Shown here: positions 1 to 11,048 of the stretch, piece by piece
How the letters are laid out: the number at the start of each line of letters is the position of its first letter
Numbering within the stretch: the stretch's first letter is position 1
Assembly: GCF_009812035.1 (NCBI RefSeq)
Contig: NZ_VZIZ01000009.1
Coordinates: 1-64,000, forward strand
Direction of reading: 5' to 3'
Length of the DNA: 64,000 nucleotides
Source: Psychrobacter nivimaris
Lineage (GTDB): Bacteria > Pseudomonadota > Gammaproteobacteria > Pseudomonadales > Moraxellaceae
The notes under the pieces: model-generated
Databases searched by the model: none
What the model was told of the DNA's origin: nothing
What the model saw: only the letters and a program-made list of their open reading frames with translations
Program-made: the position numbers and the translations under genes

Positions 1-59
1 AGAGACGCTATTTTAACAAAAACCTCTTATCAGGTGTCCTAAATTAGTTGACCACTACA
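1..59. mobile_element. Right terminus of an insertion sequence (probably IS3-like), rest outside window
   Basis: Read from base 59 leftward, the reverse complement begins TGTAGTGGTCAACTAATTTA and continues into GGACACC, which has the look of an IS3-type terminal inverted repeat. A reading frame open from base 1 stops with TAA at 40-42, inside this terminal repeat, as transposase genes of such elements often do. Immediately after base 59 the EcsC-like frame becomes coding without a start codon. The assignment is inferred from the pattern; the other end and the transposase lie outside the window. Confidence 0.45.
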
Positions 60-60
60 G

Positions 61-900
61 ACCAGCAATGAAAAAACAGATGACCACATTGCTTATGAAG
101 CAAAAGTCCGTGCAGAGATAGAAGCATGGAAGAACCCCGATAAAGGGATTTTGGATAAGACGTTAGCAGTGCTTAATACCCCTGTGATAGCAGCTGGTGA
201 TGCATTGATGGAAGCTCCACAATTTGGCGATTCTCTAAAAAAAGCAACTGAGGAAACGATTACTGCTTTAAGTGATGCAGCCAACTGGACATTGGACACT
301 CAAGGCATTATCGATAACTATCAAGAGACAGCAGATATTAATGACTCCTCTATTAAAACGCTGTCTGACATTAAACGTCTACCCATTGCTGTTGTAGATA
401 AACAAGTTAAGCTTTTCAAAAGCAAATATGTAGCGCTAACCAGTGCGCAAGGGGTGACTACAGGGGTTGTGGGCTGGGCAGGTATCCCTGCTGACGTCGT
501 TGGGCTTATTACAGCCAACCTACGTGCGATTGGAGAATATGCAACGTACTATGGCTTTGATATCAATGATGAAGGCGAACAGTTATTTGCGATGTCTTTG
601 TTGGCTGTAGCAACTTCTGCCTCTGTTGAGGAGTGTAAAGCGGCGTTAGATGACACTCAGGCGATGATTAAAGATCCAGAAACTCAAGCATTCAATCAGA
701 TTAATGAAGAAGTTATGTCTCGTGTACTGCGTCAGACAGTGACTAAAGTAGCCACTAACATCGTTAAGACAAAGGCGGCGCAAATCATTCCAGCGGTGGG
801 TGCAGTAGTCGCAGGTGGTGTTAATGCTAGCTACACTGCCAATGTGTGTGAAGCTGCTTACCAGTGTTATCGTGAGCGCTTTTTAGATCGTCTCGCGTAA
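61..900 (+). CDS. EcsC family protein, 5'-truncated
   Basis: The product resembles EcsC-family proteins, helical proteins of unclear biochemical role. The family-like features are a Gly/Ala-rich amphipathic segment around the GVVGWAGIPADVVGLI stretch and an Ala/Val-rich C-terminal hydrophobic run (AAQIIPAVGAVVAGG). The frame is open from base 52 but has no ATG. From base 61 it reads convincingly (SNEKTDD, then AYEAKVRAEIEAWKNPDKG), and the first usual start codon is only a TTG at 151 (249 aa). The probable IS end at 1-59 directly abuts the coding sequence, so the native start has most likely been displaced and a shortened protein, or none, is made. Family call fairly confident; extent of the lost N-terminus unknown. 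Confidence 0.7.
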   Translation, partial: TSNEKTDDHIAYEAKVRAEIEAWKNPDKGILDKTLAVLNTPVIAAGDALMEAPQFGDSLKKATEETITALSDAANWTLDTQGIIDNYQETADINDSSIKTLSDIKRLPIAVVDKQVKLFKSKYVALTSAQGVTTGVVGWAGIPADVVGLITANLRAIGEYATYYGFDINDEGEQLFAMSLLAVATSASVEECKAALDDTQAMIKDPETQAFNQINEEVMSRVLRQTVTKVATNIVKTKAAQIIPAVGAVVAGGVNASYTANVCEAAYQCYRERFLDRLA

Positions 901-932
901 GATTTAGATGGCTCGTTAAGTCAGCGATAGTA

Positions 933-1550
933 TCAAGATGTAAGCATATGCCGAAACGTTAAACTGATTCGCCCAGCATCGACCGTCTTTGTCTTGGTGA
1001 TCGTATGTTTCCAAAAGGTTTGTGTGTCACCATGCATCACAACGAGCTGACCAGACTCAAGATAAAGTTCAACTTTGTCTTGAGTTTTTTTATGCTTAAA
1101 AACAAATTTGCGTGTGGCACCAAGCGATAAGGAGGCGATGACTGGTTGCTGACCGAGCTCTTTTTCGTCATCAGCATGGTAGCCCATACCATCAGCGCCA
1201 GAAGGATAGTAATTAAGCAGGCAGGTATTAAAATTAGCAGTGACGCCAACCTCTACTAAAGCTTGCTCAATTTCCTGTTTCACGTGAAACACTTTATCTG
1301 TCCATGGAACGGTTTGCCGCACATGCCCCGAGTATTGATAATTGGCATCTTCGTCTCCCATCCAAACGATTTGCCGAGTGGTTATATGGGTCTTACCAAA
1401 TAACGTCACGATATCTGATTGCCAAGGTAGCTCATTTAGTAGAGTGTGATAAAGGGCAGTGGCATCGTCGATAATCACGCCTAAATCATTCACCTTACCA
1501 TCATAGGGTAGTAAGTTATCCGTGGGTGCAGGGGCAAAGAGGTCAGTCAT
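933..1550 (-). CDS. AlkB-family alpha-ketoglutarate-dependent DNA repair dioxygenase
   Basis: This 205-residue protein is predicted to remove alkyl lesions such as 1-methyladenine and 3-methylcytosine from nucleic acids by oxidative demethylation, using Fe(II) and 2-oxoglutarate. The metal triad is visible as H125-x-D127 (YHADDE) and H182 (WKHTI). The 2-oxoglutarate site is R194/R200 in the motif RISLTFR. NYYPSGADGMGYHADDE is characteristic of the AlkB2/AlkB3-like branch, as is the short length. It is transcribed toward the truncated EcsC gene (33-bp convergent gap without a clear terminator) and has the hydrolase gene 20 bp upstream on the same strand, so the two may be co-transcribed. Confidence 0.88.
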   Translation of the reverse strand: MTDLFAPAPTDNLLPYDGKVNDLGVIIDDATALYHTLLNELPWQSDIVTLFGKTHITTRQIVWMGDEDANYQYSGHVRQTVPWTDKVFHVKQEIEQALVEVGVTANFNTCLLNYYPSGADGMGYHADDEKELGQQPVIASLSLGATRKFVFKHKKTQDKVELYLESGQLVVMHGDTQTFWKHTITKTKTVDAGRISLTFRHMLTS

Positions 1551-1570
1551 AATTTAGTCGTTGTAAATCC

Positions 1571-2461
1571 TTATTTACTGCTTTGATAGTGCTCGTTGAT
1601 AATTTGAGCGCATAGTTCAGGCGCTTCCATTGGCAATAGATGACCATAATCTGACAGCGAAATAAGACTGCTATCTGGGACAAATTTTTTCCATTGCTTG
1701 CGTACTTTGTCATTGATGAACAGGGTAGGCTTGCCTGTAATCAACGTGTAGGGACAGCGTAGTTTTTTAAGGGCAGCATCGATATGAGGTGCGCCAAAAT
1801 AATTGGCCAGCTCTTGTTCTGGTGCAAACATAAGCGTATAGCTACCATCTGTGTTTTTGCTCAGGCTTTGTTCAGCAAATACTTGCAAGTGCTCATCGCT
1901 GATACGTTTATAAGCACGCTGCGCACGTAGGCTCTCGTAATAACTATGGGTACTTGGCCAAGTAGATTGCTTAGTTAAGGTGCTTTTGAAAGGCTCGCGG
2001 CTCAGTAGGACAGAGCGTGGCAAAAGGTTATATAAGGTGGCTTGGTGTTTGGTAAATGTGACTGGCTCGATCAAGTATAACTGTGAAAATAGCTCTGGAC
2101 GTTTGGCAGCTGCCATCGCTGTAGCCGTAGCCCCTTGCGAATGACCAATACCTATGACAGGCTTATTTTGGGTCTTTTCTAAAAACTCAATCAGCATATC
2201 AGCATCTTGCTCGCGCGTCAGACGACGGCTCTGCGGCTTATCATACCAGTAGCCACGTAGGGCAAGTGAGCTGATATCAAACTCAGTGGCTAGCTTACTT
2301 AATAGCGGTGTATAAGTGCCAACGGTAAAACTATTACCACTATAAAAATGTGCTGGCGCGCGGGGAGTAGAGCTGAAATCTAACGGCTGATTAAACTGGC
2401 TAAGGTCATAATAGCGTGCCTGTTTTCCGCCAAGATTAATGCGGTTTGTGAATGCTTCCAT
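1571..2461 (-). CDS. Alpha/beta-hydrolase fold protein
   Basis: A 296-residue cytoplasmic hydrolase with the nucleophile elbow G-H-S-Q-G (Ser108) and a C-terminal catalytic His274 in the context DYGHLLPME, typical of alpha/beta-hydrolases. An acidic residue near THE TLFIND segment is a candidate third triad member. The substrate cannot be read from sequence; esterase or lipase-like activity on small acyl esters is the usual role of the family. It lies 20 bp upstream of the alkB-like gene on the same strand and 84 bp downstream of the ABC exporter gene. No signal peptide is apparent. Confidence 0.75.
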   Translation of the reverse strand: MEAFTNRINLGGKQARYYDLSQFNQPLDFSSTPRAPAHFYSGNSFTVGTYTPLLSKLATEFDISSLALRGYWYDKPQSRRLTREQDADMLIEFLEKTQNKPVIGIGHSQGATATAMAAAKRPELFSQLYLIEPVTFTKHQATLYNLLPRSVLLSREPFKSTLTKQSTWPSTHSYYESLRAQRAYKRISDEHLQVFAEQSLSKNTDGSYTLMFAPEQELANYFGAPHIDAALKKLRCPYTLITGKPTLFINDKVRKQWKKFVPDSSLISLSDYGHLLPMEAPELCAQIINEHYQSSK

Positions 2462-2545
2462 AAAATAAACACTTCCTTGTGGCTTATTTTGAGTGATTTG
2501 TTTTTCGTAGCTTTGCTTTTTATGATTGAGCTGACTTAATGAATC

Positions 2546-4462
2546 CTAGTTATCTTCACCTAAGAAGCCACCGCTTTGACGCTGCCACAGTCGAGCGTAG
2601 ACACCATTCAATGCCAATAGTTCATCATGACTACCTTGCTCGATGATACGGCCTTGATGCATAACGACCAGTCTATCCAATGCGGCAATAGTAGACAAGC
2701 GATGGGCAATAGCAATAACGGTCTTGCCGGTCATGATGTCATTTAAGCTTTCGGTAATAGCATATTCAATCTCAGAATCCAACGCACTGGTGGCTTCATC
2801 TAAAAGTAAAATCGGCGCATTTTTTAGCATAACACGTGAGATAGCAATACGCTGACGTTGACCGCCAGATAGTTTGACTCCGCGTTCACCCACTTGGGTA
2901 TCAAGTCCTGTATTGCCTTTATCATCGTACAAATCTTTGATGAAATCCCATGCCTGAGCTTGTTTGGCAGCGATCATAATCTCTTCGTCAGTAGCATCAG
3001 GACGACCATAGGCGATATTTTCACGCACGGTGCGATGTAGCAATGACGTATCTTGAGTCACCATACCAATCTGTTGACGTAACGATTCTTGCGTGACCTC
3101 ATCAATAGCTTGACCATCAATCAGAATCTTACCGCTATCGACATCAAAAAAGCGCAGTAACAGATTGACCAAGGTCGATTTACCAGCACCTGAACGCCCA
3201 ACCAAACCAATCTTTTCACCCGGCTTAATATCTAAGTGGAAGTTGTCCAACAGTTTGATATATGAGTTAGGAGCGCGCTTAGCGATGCTAGTACCATCGA
3301 CAGGCTCGCCAGTTTGTCCATTGTCTTCTTCGTCATTCTCATAACTGAAGTCAACATGATCGAACACGATACGCCCGTCTGTGACAGCTAGGGCTGGCGC
3401 GTCAGGTTTATCAATGATTGTCTGCGGTGCTGACAACGTACGCATACCATCTTGAACTGTACCGATACTCTCAAACAAACTGGCTGTCTGCCACATAATC
3501 CAACGCGTCAAACCATTTAGACGTAATGCCATCGCAGTCGCAGCAGCAATGGCACCAACACCAACTGCGCCTTGTTGCCACAAGTACAATCCAATACCTG
3601 CGGTACTACTGACCAAGATCACACTGATAAGATGGGTCGATACTTCTAAATAGCTAACCCAGCGCATCTGTGCATGTACCGTACCTAGAAACTGTCCCAT
3701 GGCATTTTTGGCATAGCCTAGCTCACGACGCGAATGGCTAAATAGCTTAACAGTCATAATATTGGCATAAGCATCAGTGATTCGTCCTGTCATCAAGGCA
3801 CGAGCATCTGCTTGCACAATCGCTGTCTCTTTGAGCTTAGGGATAAAGTACCAAATGGTGATGGCAACCAAGACCAGCCAAATGACAAAAGGAATGAGTA
3901 GTAAGCTGTCTAAATTAAACAAAATCACCCCTGAGGTGATAAAGTAGACAGAGACATACATAAACATATCGGTGACAGTCATCACGGTATCGCGTACTGC
4001 TAGGGCTGTCTGCATTACTTTAGCTGAGACGCGTCCCGAAAATTCATCTTGGTAGAACTGCATGGATTGCCCAAGCATGCGCTGATGAAAACGCCAGCGC
4101 ATCTGCATGGGAAACACGCCTTGCAAGGTCTGAAAGTGGATAAACGATGACAAGGCAATCCACAACGGGCTTACTATCATGACAGCGAGCATGATGAGCA
4201 GCATATCGCCTTTTTCTACCCATAAGTTTTGCGGCGTATAAACGCCCAACCAATCGACGATATTACCTATCCAAGCAAACAGCATGGCCTCGTAGATACC
4301 GATACCAGCGGACAAAATCATAAAAATTAGTAGCCAGCCGCGTAAGCCATTGGTACATGCCCACAAAAACTTCAGCATGCCATCGCGAGGTGATGGCAAT
4401 GGCATAGGTGTATCTGGAAAGGCGGGTAGGCGGTTTTCGAAAAAGCGAAATAAAGCATTCAT
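2546..4462 (-). CDS. ABC transporter, fused permease/ATP-binding exporter subunit
   Basis: A 638-residue half-transporter of the MsbA/MdlB exporter type; two copies would form the pump. About six membrane segments occupy residues 40-330, followed by a nucleotide-binding domain. Walker A is GRSGAGKST (422-430), the signature is LSGGQ (531-535), Walker B is ILLLDE (551-556), and the switch histidine is H587 (AHRLS). An acidic, low-complexity insert (about 375-400) interrupts the start of the ATPase domain. The substrate is not evident; lipids, drugs and peptides are all possible. The gene stands alone with a 369-bp upstream gap. Confidence 0.88.
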   Translation of the reverse strand: MNALFRFFENRLPAFPDTPMPLPSPRDGMLKFLWACTNGLRGWLLIFMILSAGIGIYEAMLFAWIGNIVDWLGVYTPQNLWVEKGDMLLIMLAVMIVSPLWIALSSFIHFQTLQGVFPMQMRWRFHQRMLGQSMQFYQDEFSGRVSAKVMQTALAVRDTVMTVTDMFMYVSVYFITSGVILFNLDSLLLIPFVIWLVLVAITIWYFIPKLKETAIVQADARALMTGRITDAYANIMTVKLFSHSRRELGYAKNAMGQFLGTVHAQMRWVSYLEVSTHLISVILVSSTAGIGLYLWQQGAVGVGAIAAATAMALRLNGLTRWIMWQTASLFESIGTVQDGMRTLSAPQTIIDKPDAPALAVTDGRIVFDHVDFSYENDEEDNGQTGEPVDGTSIAKRAPNSYIKLLDNFHLDIKPGEKIGLVGRSGAGKSTLVNLLLRFFDVDSGKILIDGQAIDEVTQESLRQQIGMVTQDTSLLHRTVRENIAYGRPDATDEEIMIAAKQAQAWDFIKDLYDDKGNTGLDTQVGERGVKLSGGQRQRIAISRVMLKNAPILLLDEATSALDSEIEYAITESLNDIMTGKTVIAIAHRLSTIAALDRLVVMHQGRIIEQGSHDELLALNGVYARLWQRQSGGFLGEDN

Positions 4463-4831
4463 AGGCAGTAATAAAACATCAATAGCAGTACGTCAAGATG
4501 AACGAGAGGACTCGTTATCTAGAATCTTTACTTTTGTGATTGGGATTAGGTGCTATTTTAGCAAAATTACTAATCATACCTGCATGCTAATTGTAATTTG
4601 CTTAAGAATAGCTGTGTCTTTAGTGCCTTAGTCACGACCATAATAAATAGATTGCTGTAGAAAAAATATTTTGTTACATTCTACATCTAAACTTATCCAT
4701 GGTTTAAATATTGCTTTTATAAGTATGATTTCATTGCGAAAATCAGCTGATTAGCAGGCATTTTGTTTAATGGTTTTTATAAACATACGAACAGTAATAA
4801 CTCAACATTGAAGTTCAAAAGGTAGCAGTGA
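4463..4831. other. Divergent intergenic region, no gene seen
   Basis: This AT-rich 369-bp gap separates the minus-strand ABC exporter gene from the plus-strand DMT permease gene, so it must hold two divergent promoters. No convincing operator, RNA gene or terminator was recognised. An open frame running into it from 4350 is a shadow of the ABC gene. Confidence 0.5.
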
Positions 4832-5680
4832 ATGATGTATTTAATAATAGCGGTGCTATGTAGCGTCGCTGTCTCAGTGCTTTTAAAAATATTGCGCCAG
4901 AAAAATATAGATATTCGTCAGACCATCGTAGCAGGCTATCCTGTGGCTTTTTTACTGACCTGGGTATTACTAAAACCTGATATAGGGGCCATACATGCGC
5001 TTGATAGCGCTTGGGGCATCATCATCGCGCTTGGGATACTATTACCTGCCGTATTTATCATTCTGGGACGGGCTATTGAAGCGGTGGGGATGGTAGCAAC
5101 CGACGCGTCTCAGCGCTTATCACTTATCATTCCTATCGTAGCGGCTTTTTTGCTATTCGGTGAGGTGCTGACTGGTACACGTATACTTGGATTGGCGTTA
5201 GGATTTTTGGCATTAGGTGCACTTGTCTATCGACCACAGCATAACGATATTACTCGGCAAGCAAAGCATACGCCACTGTGGTTATTCGGGGTATGGGCAG
5301 GCTACGGCATTATTGATATTTTGTTCAAACAAGTTGCCAAACAAGGAGCAGCTTTTCCATTGACTCTACTGGTTAGCTTCGGGGTAGCAGGTGTATTGCT
5401 TCTAATCTATTTACTTGTCACAAGGGTACGTTGGCAAAAACAAGCGCTTATGACAGGCTTGCTGCTTGGTGCACTAAACATGGGAAATATCTACGCCTAT
5501 GTACGGGCACACCAAGTGCTGCATGATTCTCCCAGTATTGTTTTCACTGGTATGAATGTCGGCGTTATTGCCGTAGCGACATTGATTGGCGTAGGAGTGT
5601 TTAAAGAGCAGCTAAACCGTATCAATATAATAGGGTTAGTATTGGCAGTCTGCTGTGTAGGGGTGCTGTTTTTGGCTTAG
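4832..5680 (+). CDS. EamA/DMT-superfamily membrane transporter
   Basis: This 282-residue, strongly hydrophobic protein has about ten membrane segments arranged as two EamA-like halves, the usual size and layout of drug/metabolite transporters. The second half starts near residue 145 (LWLFGVWAGYGIIDILFKQ). It probably exports or imports a small metabolite across the inner membrane; the substrate cannot be inferred. The ATG at 4832 is followed by a second ATG, and the upstream ribosome site is weak (AGGT at 4820-4823). It stands alone between the ABC exporter and aldolase genes. Confidence 0.8.
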   Translation: MMYLIIAVLCSVAVSVLLKILRQKNIDIRQTIVAGYPVAFLLTWVLLKPDIGAIHALDSAWGIIIALGILLPAVFIILGRAIEAVGMVATDASQRLSLIIPIVAAFLLFGEVLTGTRILGLALGFLALGALVYRPQHNDITRQAKHTPLWLFGVWAGYGIIDILFKQVAKQGAAFPLTLLVSFGVAGVLLLIYLLVTRVRWQKQALMTGLLLGALNMGNIYAYVRAHQVLHDSPSIVFTGMNVGVIAVATLIGVGVFKEQLNRINIIGLVLAVCCVGVLFLA

Positions 5681-5855
5681 TGCACTCTGTCCAAAATATT
5701 GGCTTCATGATTTTTTAACTATATTGTCACTTATCCTATATAGGCATACAAATCATCCTATGATAAGGTTATCTACAAATAACACGGCTTGTATGGAATA
5801 AAAAAGCTTAGTTTATGATATTTAACTTAACCAATAAAAATAGGATGCAGGCTCA

Positions 5856-6746
5856 ATGGAATACGATAAGCAATTACAGCGTATAAAAAATAGTTCGGGT
5901 TTTATTGCTGCGCTTGATCAAAGTGGTGGCAGCACACCAAAAGCGTTAGAGACTTATGGTGTCAGCAGTGATGCTTATGATAATGATGAGGCCATGTTTG
6001 ATTTGGTTCATGAAATGCGTGCTCGTATCATGACGTGTGACTGTTTTGATAGTGAGCGTGTACTTGGTGCAATTTTATTTGAAGACACCATGGATCGCGA
6101 AGTCAATGACAAGTCGACGGCCAACTACCTATGGGAAGATAAAAATATCGTACCATTTTTAAAGGTAGACAAAGGTCTGGCTGAGCAAATGAGCGGCGTA
6201 CAAGTTATGAAGCCGATTCCGAATCTAGATCTATTATTAGATAAAGCAAAAAACTATCCCGTATTCGGTACTAAGATGCGCTCAGTCATCCATGAGCCAA
6301 ATGTCGACGGTATCGAGCTTGTGGTACAGCAGCAGTTCGATGTGGCTAAGCAGATTATTTCAAAAGGTCTGATGCCTATTGTCGAGCCAGAAGTCAATAT
6401 TGATAGCACTCAAAAGCATGAGTGCGAGTTACTGTTGAAGGCAGATATCCTGCGCAATCTGGAACGCTTAAGTGAAAAACATCAAGTGATGCTTAAGCTG
6501 ACCCTGCCAGAAGAGGCGGGGTTTTATCAGGAGCTGATTGATCATCCTAAAGTGCTCAAAGTAGTGGCGCTGTCTGGTGGTTATAGTCGTAGCGATGCTT
6601 GTGCCAAGCTCAAACAAAACCCAGGTATGATTGCGAGCTTCTCGCGTGCCTTTACCGAAGGTTTGAGTAAGCAACAAAGCGATAGCGAGTTTGCTGAAAC
6701 CATCAATGCCTCAATTGAAGAGATTTATGAAGCGTCAAAAGTGTAA
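5856..6746 (+). CDS. fda: Class I fructose-bisphosphate aldolase
   Basis: This 296-residue cytoplasmic enzyme interconverts fructose-1,6-bisphosphate with dihydroxyacetone phosphate and glyceraldehyde-3-phosphate. It belongs to the class I (Schiff-base) bacterial group that includes staphylococcal FdaB. The motif ALDQSGGSTPK near the N-terminus, the IVEPEV strand and the lysine in MLKLTLPEE (K214, candidate Schiff-base residue) support this. Length matches the family. It is monocistronic and followed by a strong bidirectional terminator shared with thiC. In this group the enzyme mainly serves gluconeogenesis, which is general knowledge and not visible here. Confidence 0.9.
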   Translation: MEYDKQLQRIKNSSGFIAALDQSGGSTPKALETYGVSSDAYDNDEAMFDLVHEMRARIMTCDCFDSERVLGAILFEDTMDREVNDKSTANYLWEDKNIVPFLKVDKGLAEQMSGVQVMKPIPNLDLLLDKAKNYPVFGTKMRSVIHEPNVDGIELVVQQQFDVAKQIISKGLMPIVEPEVNIDSTQKHECELLLKADILRNLERLSEKHQVMLKLTLPEEAGFYQELIDHPKVLKVVALSGGYSRSDACAKLKQNPGMIASFSRAFTEGLSKQQSDSEFAETINASIEEIYEASKV

Positions 6747-6792
6747 ACGTAGTAAATAAAAATTCGCACATAAAGCATAAGTAAATAAGCCA

Positions 6793-6846
6793 AAAAAAGC
6801 CCTACTAGATAAGTGTGCAAATACTTAAATAGTAGGGCTTTTCTTA
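6793..6846. terminator. Bidirectional terminator between fda and thiC
   Basis: Inverted arms AGCCCTACTA and TAGTAGGGCT flank a 22-base loop region. A-rich sequence precedes the stem and T-rich sequence follows it, so it can stop transcription from both convergent genes. Confidence 0.8.
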
Positions 6847-6870
6847 TTTCAAAAGTATAGGTTATTAACT

Positions 6871-9054
<2,184 letters not shown>

Positions 9055-9248
9055 TCATCTAGACAAGTTTATATCATGAACCCACAACTTCGACCAAAAA
9101 ATATCGTCGCGCATGGTGCTCATCAAATATTGGACGCAGCTTTATATCCTCTCTTCTTATCTGGCTATGCATCACGCATATTAAGACAGTAGTGACGATA
9201 AAAATGTATTTCTACGCGCCCTTTGTCATAAATAACAAAGTGCTTAAG

Positions 9249-9375
9249 ACTTCCCTGCGTCGGTACTAACCGCATCAGGTTCGGCGGGTGATCTCTCAGC
9301 GAATGTATCAAGGCGACTACTTTAATAAAGTAATTTTAATAAAGTGAGCCAAAAATACACCGCACCCCGAGTCTG
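9249..9375 (-). ncRNA. TPP (THI-box) riboswitch, leader of thiC
   Basis: On the minus strand the leader carries the THI-element landmarks in order: CGGGGTGCGG near 9371-9358, GCTGAGAGATCACCC near 9300-9286, GAACCTGATGCGGTTA near 9283-9268, and the closing ACGCAGGGAAG near 9259-9249. These are the conserved thiamin-pyrophosphate-binding segments P2-P5. The span between the first two segments is long and AT-rich (variable P3 arm). It sits about 265 bases upstream of the chosen thiC start, the expected place for repression of thiamin synthesis by TPP. Confidence 0.93.
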
Positions 9376-9580
9376 TCAGTGTTGTAAATCAGCCTCCATA
9401 CTAACAAAATTCTGTACCAACGGCTAATGGTATTTGGATACAAATATTCCGTGTCAAACACACGGTTCAATATTTTCGTGAATAATTTTTCTGAGTGTTG
9501 ATAGATGAGAGTGCTTAATACTGCTAGGTTGTAGACGAATTATTCAAATATTATGTAAAGCGAATGAAGGATTCTAGAAG

Positions 9581-9600
9581 TTGTCATTAAACTGTCATAA
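9581..9600 (+). promoter_or_regulatory. Pho box (PhoB operator) upstream of pstS
   Basis: Two 11-base-spaced direct repeats, TTGTCATTAA and ACTGTCATAA, match the PhoB consensus of tandem CTGTCAT half-sites. The box lies 73 bp before the pstS start, a typical activator position. It implies induction of the pst genes by PhoB when phosphate is scarce. Confidence 0.85.
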
Positions 9601-9672
9601 AGATTTGGCAAGATAACACGCATATCACAAGCAATGCTTTTTTATACCGTTGTTAAACTTCAGGAGTCCTAC

Positions 9673-10839
9673 ATGCGTTATTCGTTATTAGCAGTGGCCG
9701 TCAGTTGTACATTAATGCTTACGGCGTGTAATAAGTCAACAGATACGGCGGAGCCAACTGCTGATACTAGCAGTAGCGCTGTGACAACAGCTGAAACAAC
9801 CTCTCAGACAGCATCTACTGCTACGTCAGATTTTAAATCTGCTGAAAATATCGCTATGAATATTACAGGTGCAGGTGCGTCGTTCCCGCAGCCTATCTAT
9901 GCGAAATGGTCATATGACTATAATGCTGCGACTGGTGGCCAAGTCAACTATCAATCGATTGGCTCATCTGGTGGTATCAAACAAATCCAGTCAAAAACAG
10001 TAGATTTTGGTGCTTCTGATGCCCCAATGACGCCTGAAGAGTTAGACGAAGCAGGTCTGATTCAGTTCCCAACAGTCATCGGTGGTGTTGTACCAATCGT
10101 CAACATTGATGGCGTTGAGCCTGGTGCACTGAAGCTAGACGGTACGACTTTAGCTGATATCTATTTGGGTAAGATTAGCAACTGGAATGACCCTGCGATT
10201 AAGGCGATGAACCCAGATTTGACCTTGCCAGATGCCCCAATCACAACAGTATTCCGCTCAGATGGTTCAGGTACGACCTTCAACTTCACTGACTATCTTG
10301 CCAAGGTTTCACCAGACTGGAAAGACACTGTTGGCGTTGATAAAACCGTCAAATGGCCGACCTCTGCTACTGGTGCAGGCGGTAAAGGTAACGAAGGCGT
10401 TTCAAGCTACGTAAACCGCATGAAAAACTCTATCGGTTATGTTGAGTATGCTTACGCTAAGCAAAATAAAATGTCACATACTGCGCTGAAAAACGCAGCT
10501 GGTAACATCGTACAGCCATCTGCTGAGACGTTTGCTGCAGCAGGTGATATCGACTGGTCACAACAAGAAGGCTTTTATAAAGTCATCACCAACTCTGAAA
10601 CTGACCAAGCATGGCCTATCGCTGCTGCGACCTTTATCTTGGTACATAAGCAACCAGAAAATCCTCAGCAAGTCGCTGGCGTGTTGAACTTCTTTGACTG
10701 GGCTTATACCCAAGGTGATGACAGCGCCATGGAACTAGACTACGTACCATTCTCTGACACGGCAGTAGCCTTGTTCAAAGAGAAGTGGAACGAAGTGAAA
10801 GGTAGCGATGGACAGCCTGTCTACAAGCCAGCTCAGTAA
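9673..10839 (+). CDS. pstS: Phosphate ABC transporter, substrate-binding lipoprotein PstS
   Basis: PstS binds inorganic phosphate in the periplasm and delivers it to PstCA. The protein (388 aa) starts at the ATG at 9673, preceded by AGGAG six bases away; an in-frame upstream ATG at 9634 has no such site. A lipoprotein signal ends in LMLTAC with Cys19 as the lipidated residue, followed by a Ser/Thr-rich tether. GAGASFPQPIY, SIGSSGGIKQI and VFRSDGSGTTFNFTDYL are the phosphate-binding loops of the family. A Pho box lies upstream and a strong hairpin downstream, so it is likely the most abundant product of the operon. Confidence 0.95.
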   Translation: MRYSLLAVAVSCTLMLTACNKSTDTAEPTADTSSSAVTTAETTSQTASTATSDFKSAENIAMNITGAGASFPQPIYAKWSYDYNAATGGQVNYQSIGSSGGIKQIQSKTVDFGASDAPMTPEELDEAGLIQFPTVIGGVVPIVNIDGVEPGALKLDGTTLADIYLGKISNWNDPAIKAMNPDLTLPDAPITTVFRSDGSGTTFNFTDYLAKVSPDWKDTVGVDKTVKWPTSATGAGGKGNEGVSSYVNRMKNSIGYVEYAYAKQNKMSHTALKNAAGNIVQPSAETFAAAGDIDWSQQEGFYKVITNSETDQAWPIAAATFILVHKQPENPQQVAGVLNFFDWAYTQGDDSAMELDYVPFSDTAVALFKEKWNEVKGSDGQPVYKPAQ

Positions 10840-10879
10840 TTTGTTTCTGCTAAATACTATTTAGTATCCTACAAGTTAT

Positions 10880-10922
10880 CCTCTCGAATAACTATTCTCC
10901 GGTAGTTGTTTGAGAGGTTTTA
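10880..10922 (+). terminator. Intercistronic hairpin (attenuator or mRNA stabiliser) between pstS and pstC
   Basis: A 15-bp stem (10880-10894 with 10903-10917, containing two G-T pairs) encloses an 8-base loop and is followed by TTTT. Its place between pstS and pstC suggests partial termination or 3'-end protection of pstS mRNA, giving more binding protein than permease. Confidence 0.7.
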
Positions 10923-11048
10923 ACACAGCAAATTTGATGAATACATCTCGATAGATATGCTTACTCATACCGTTTAAGTTTGTTGTGTTAAGACCTGATA
11001 TACATCTTTTTAATATTTCGATTCATCCCATTAAATGCTGAGACACTT

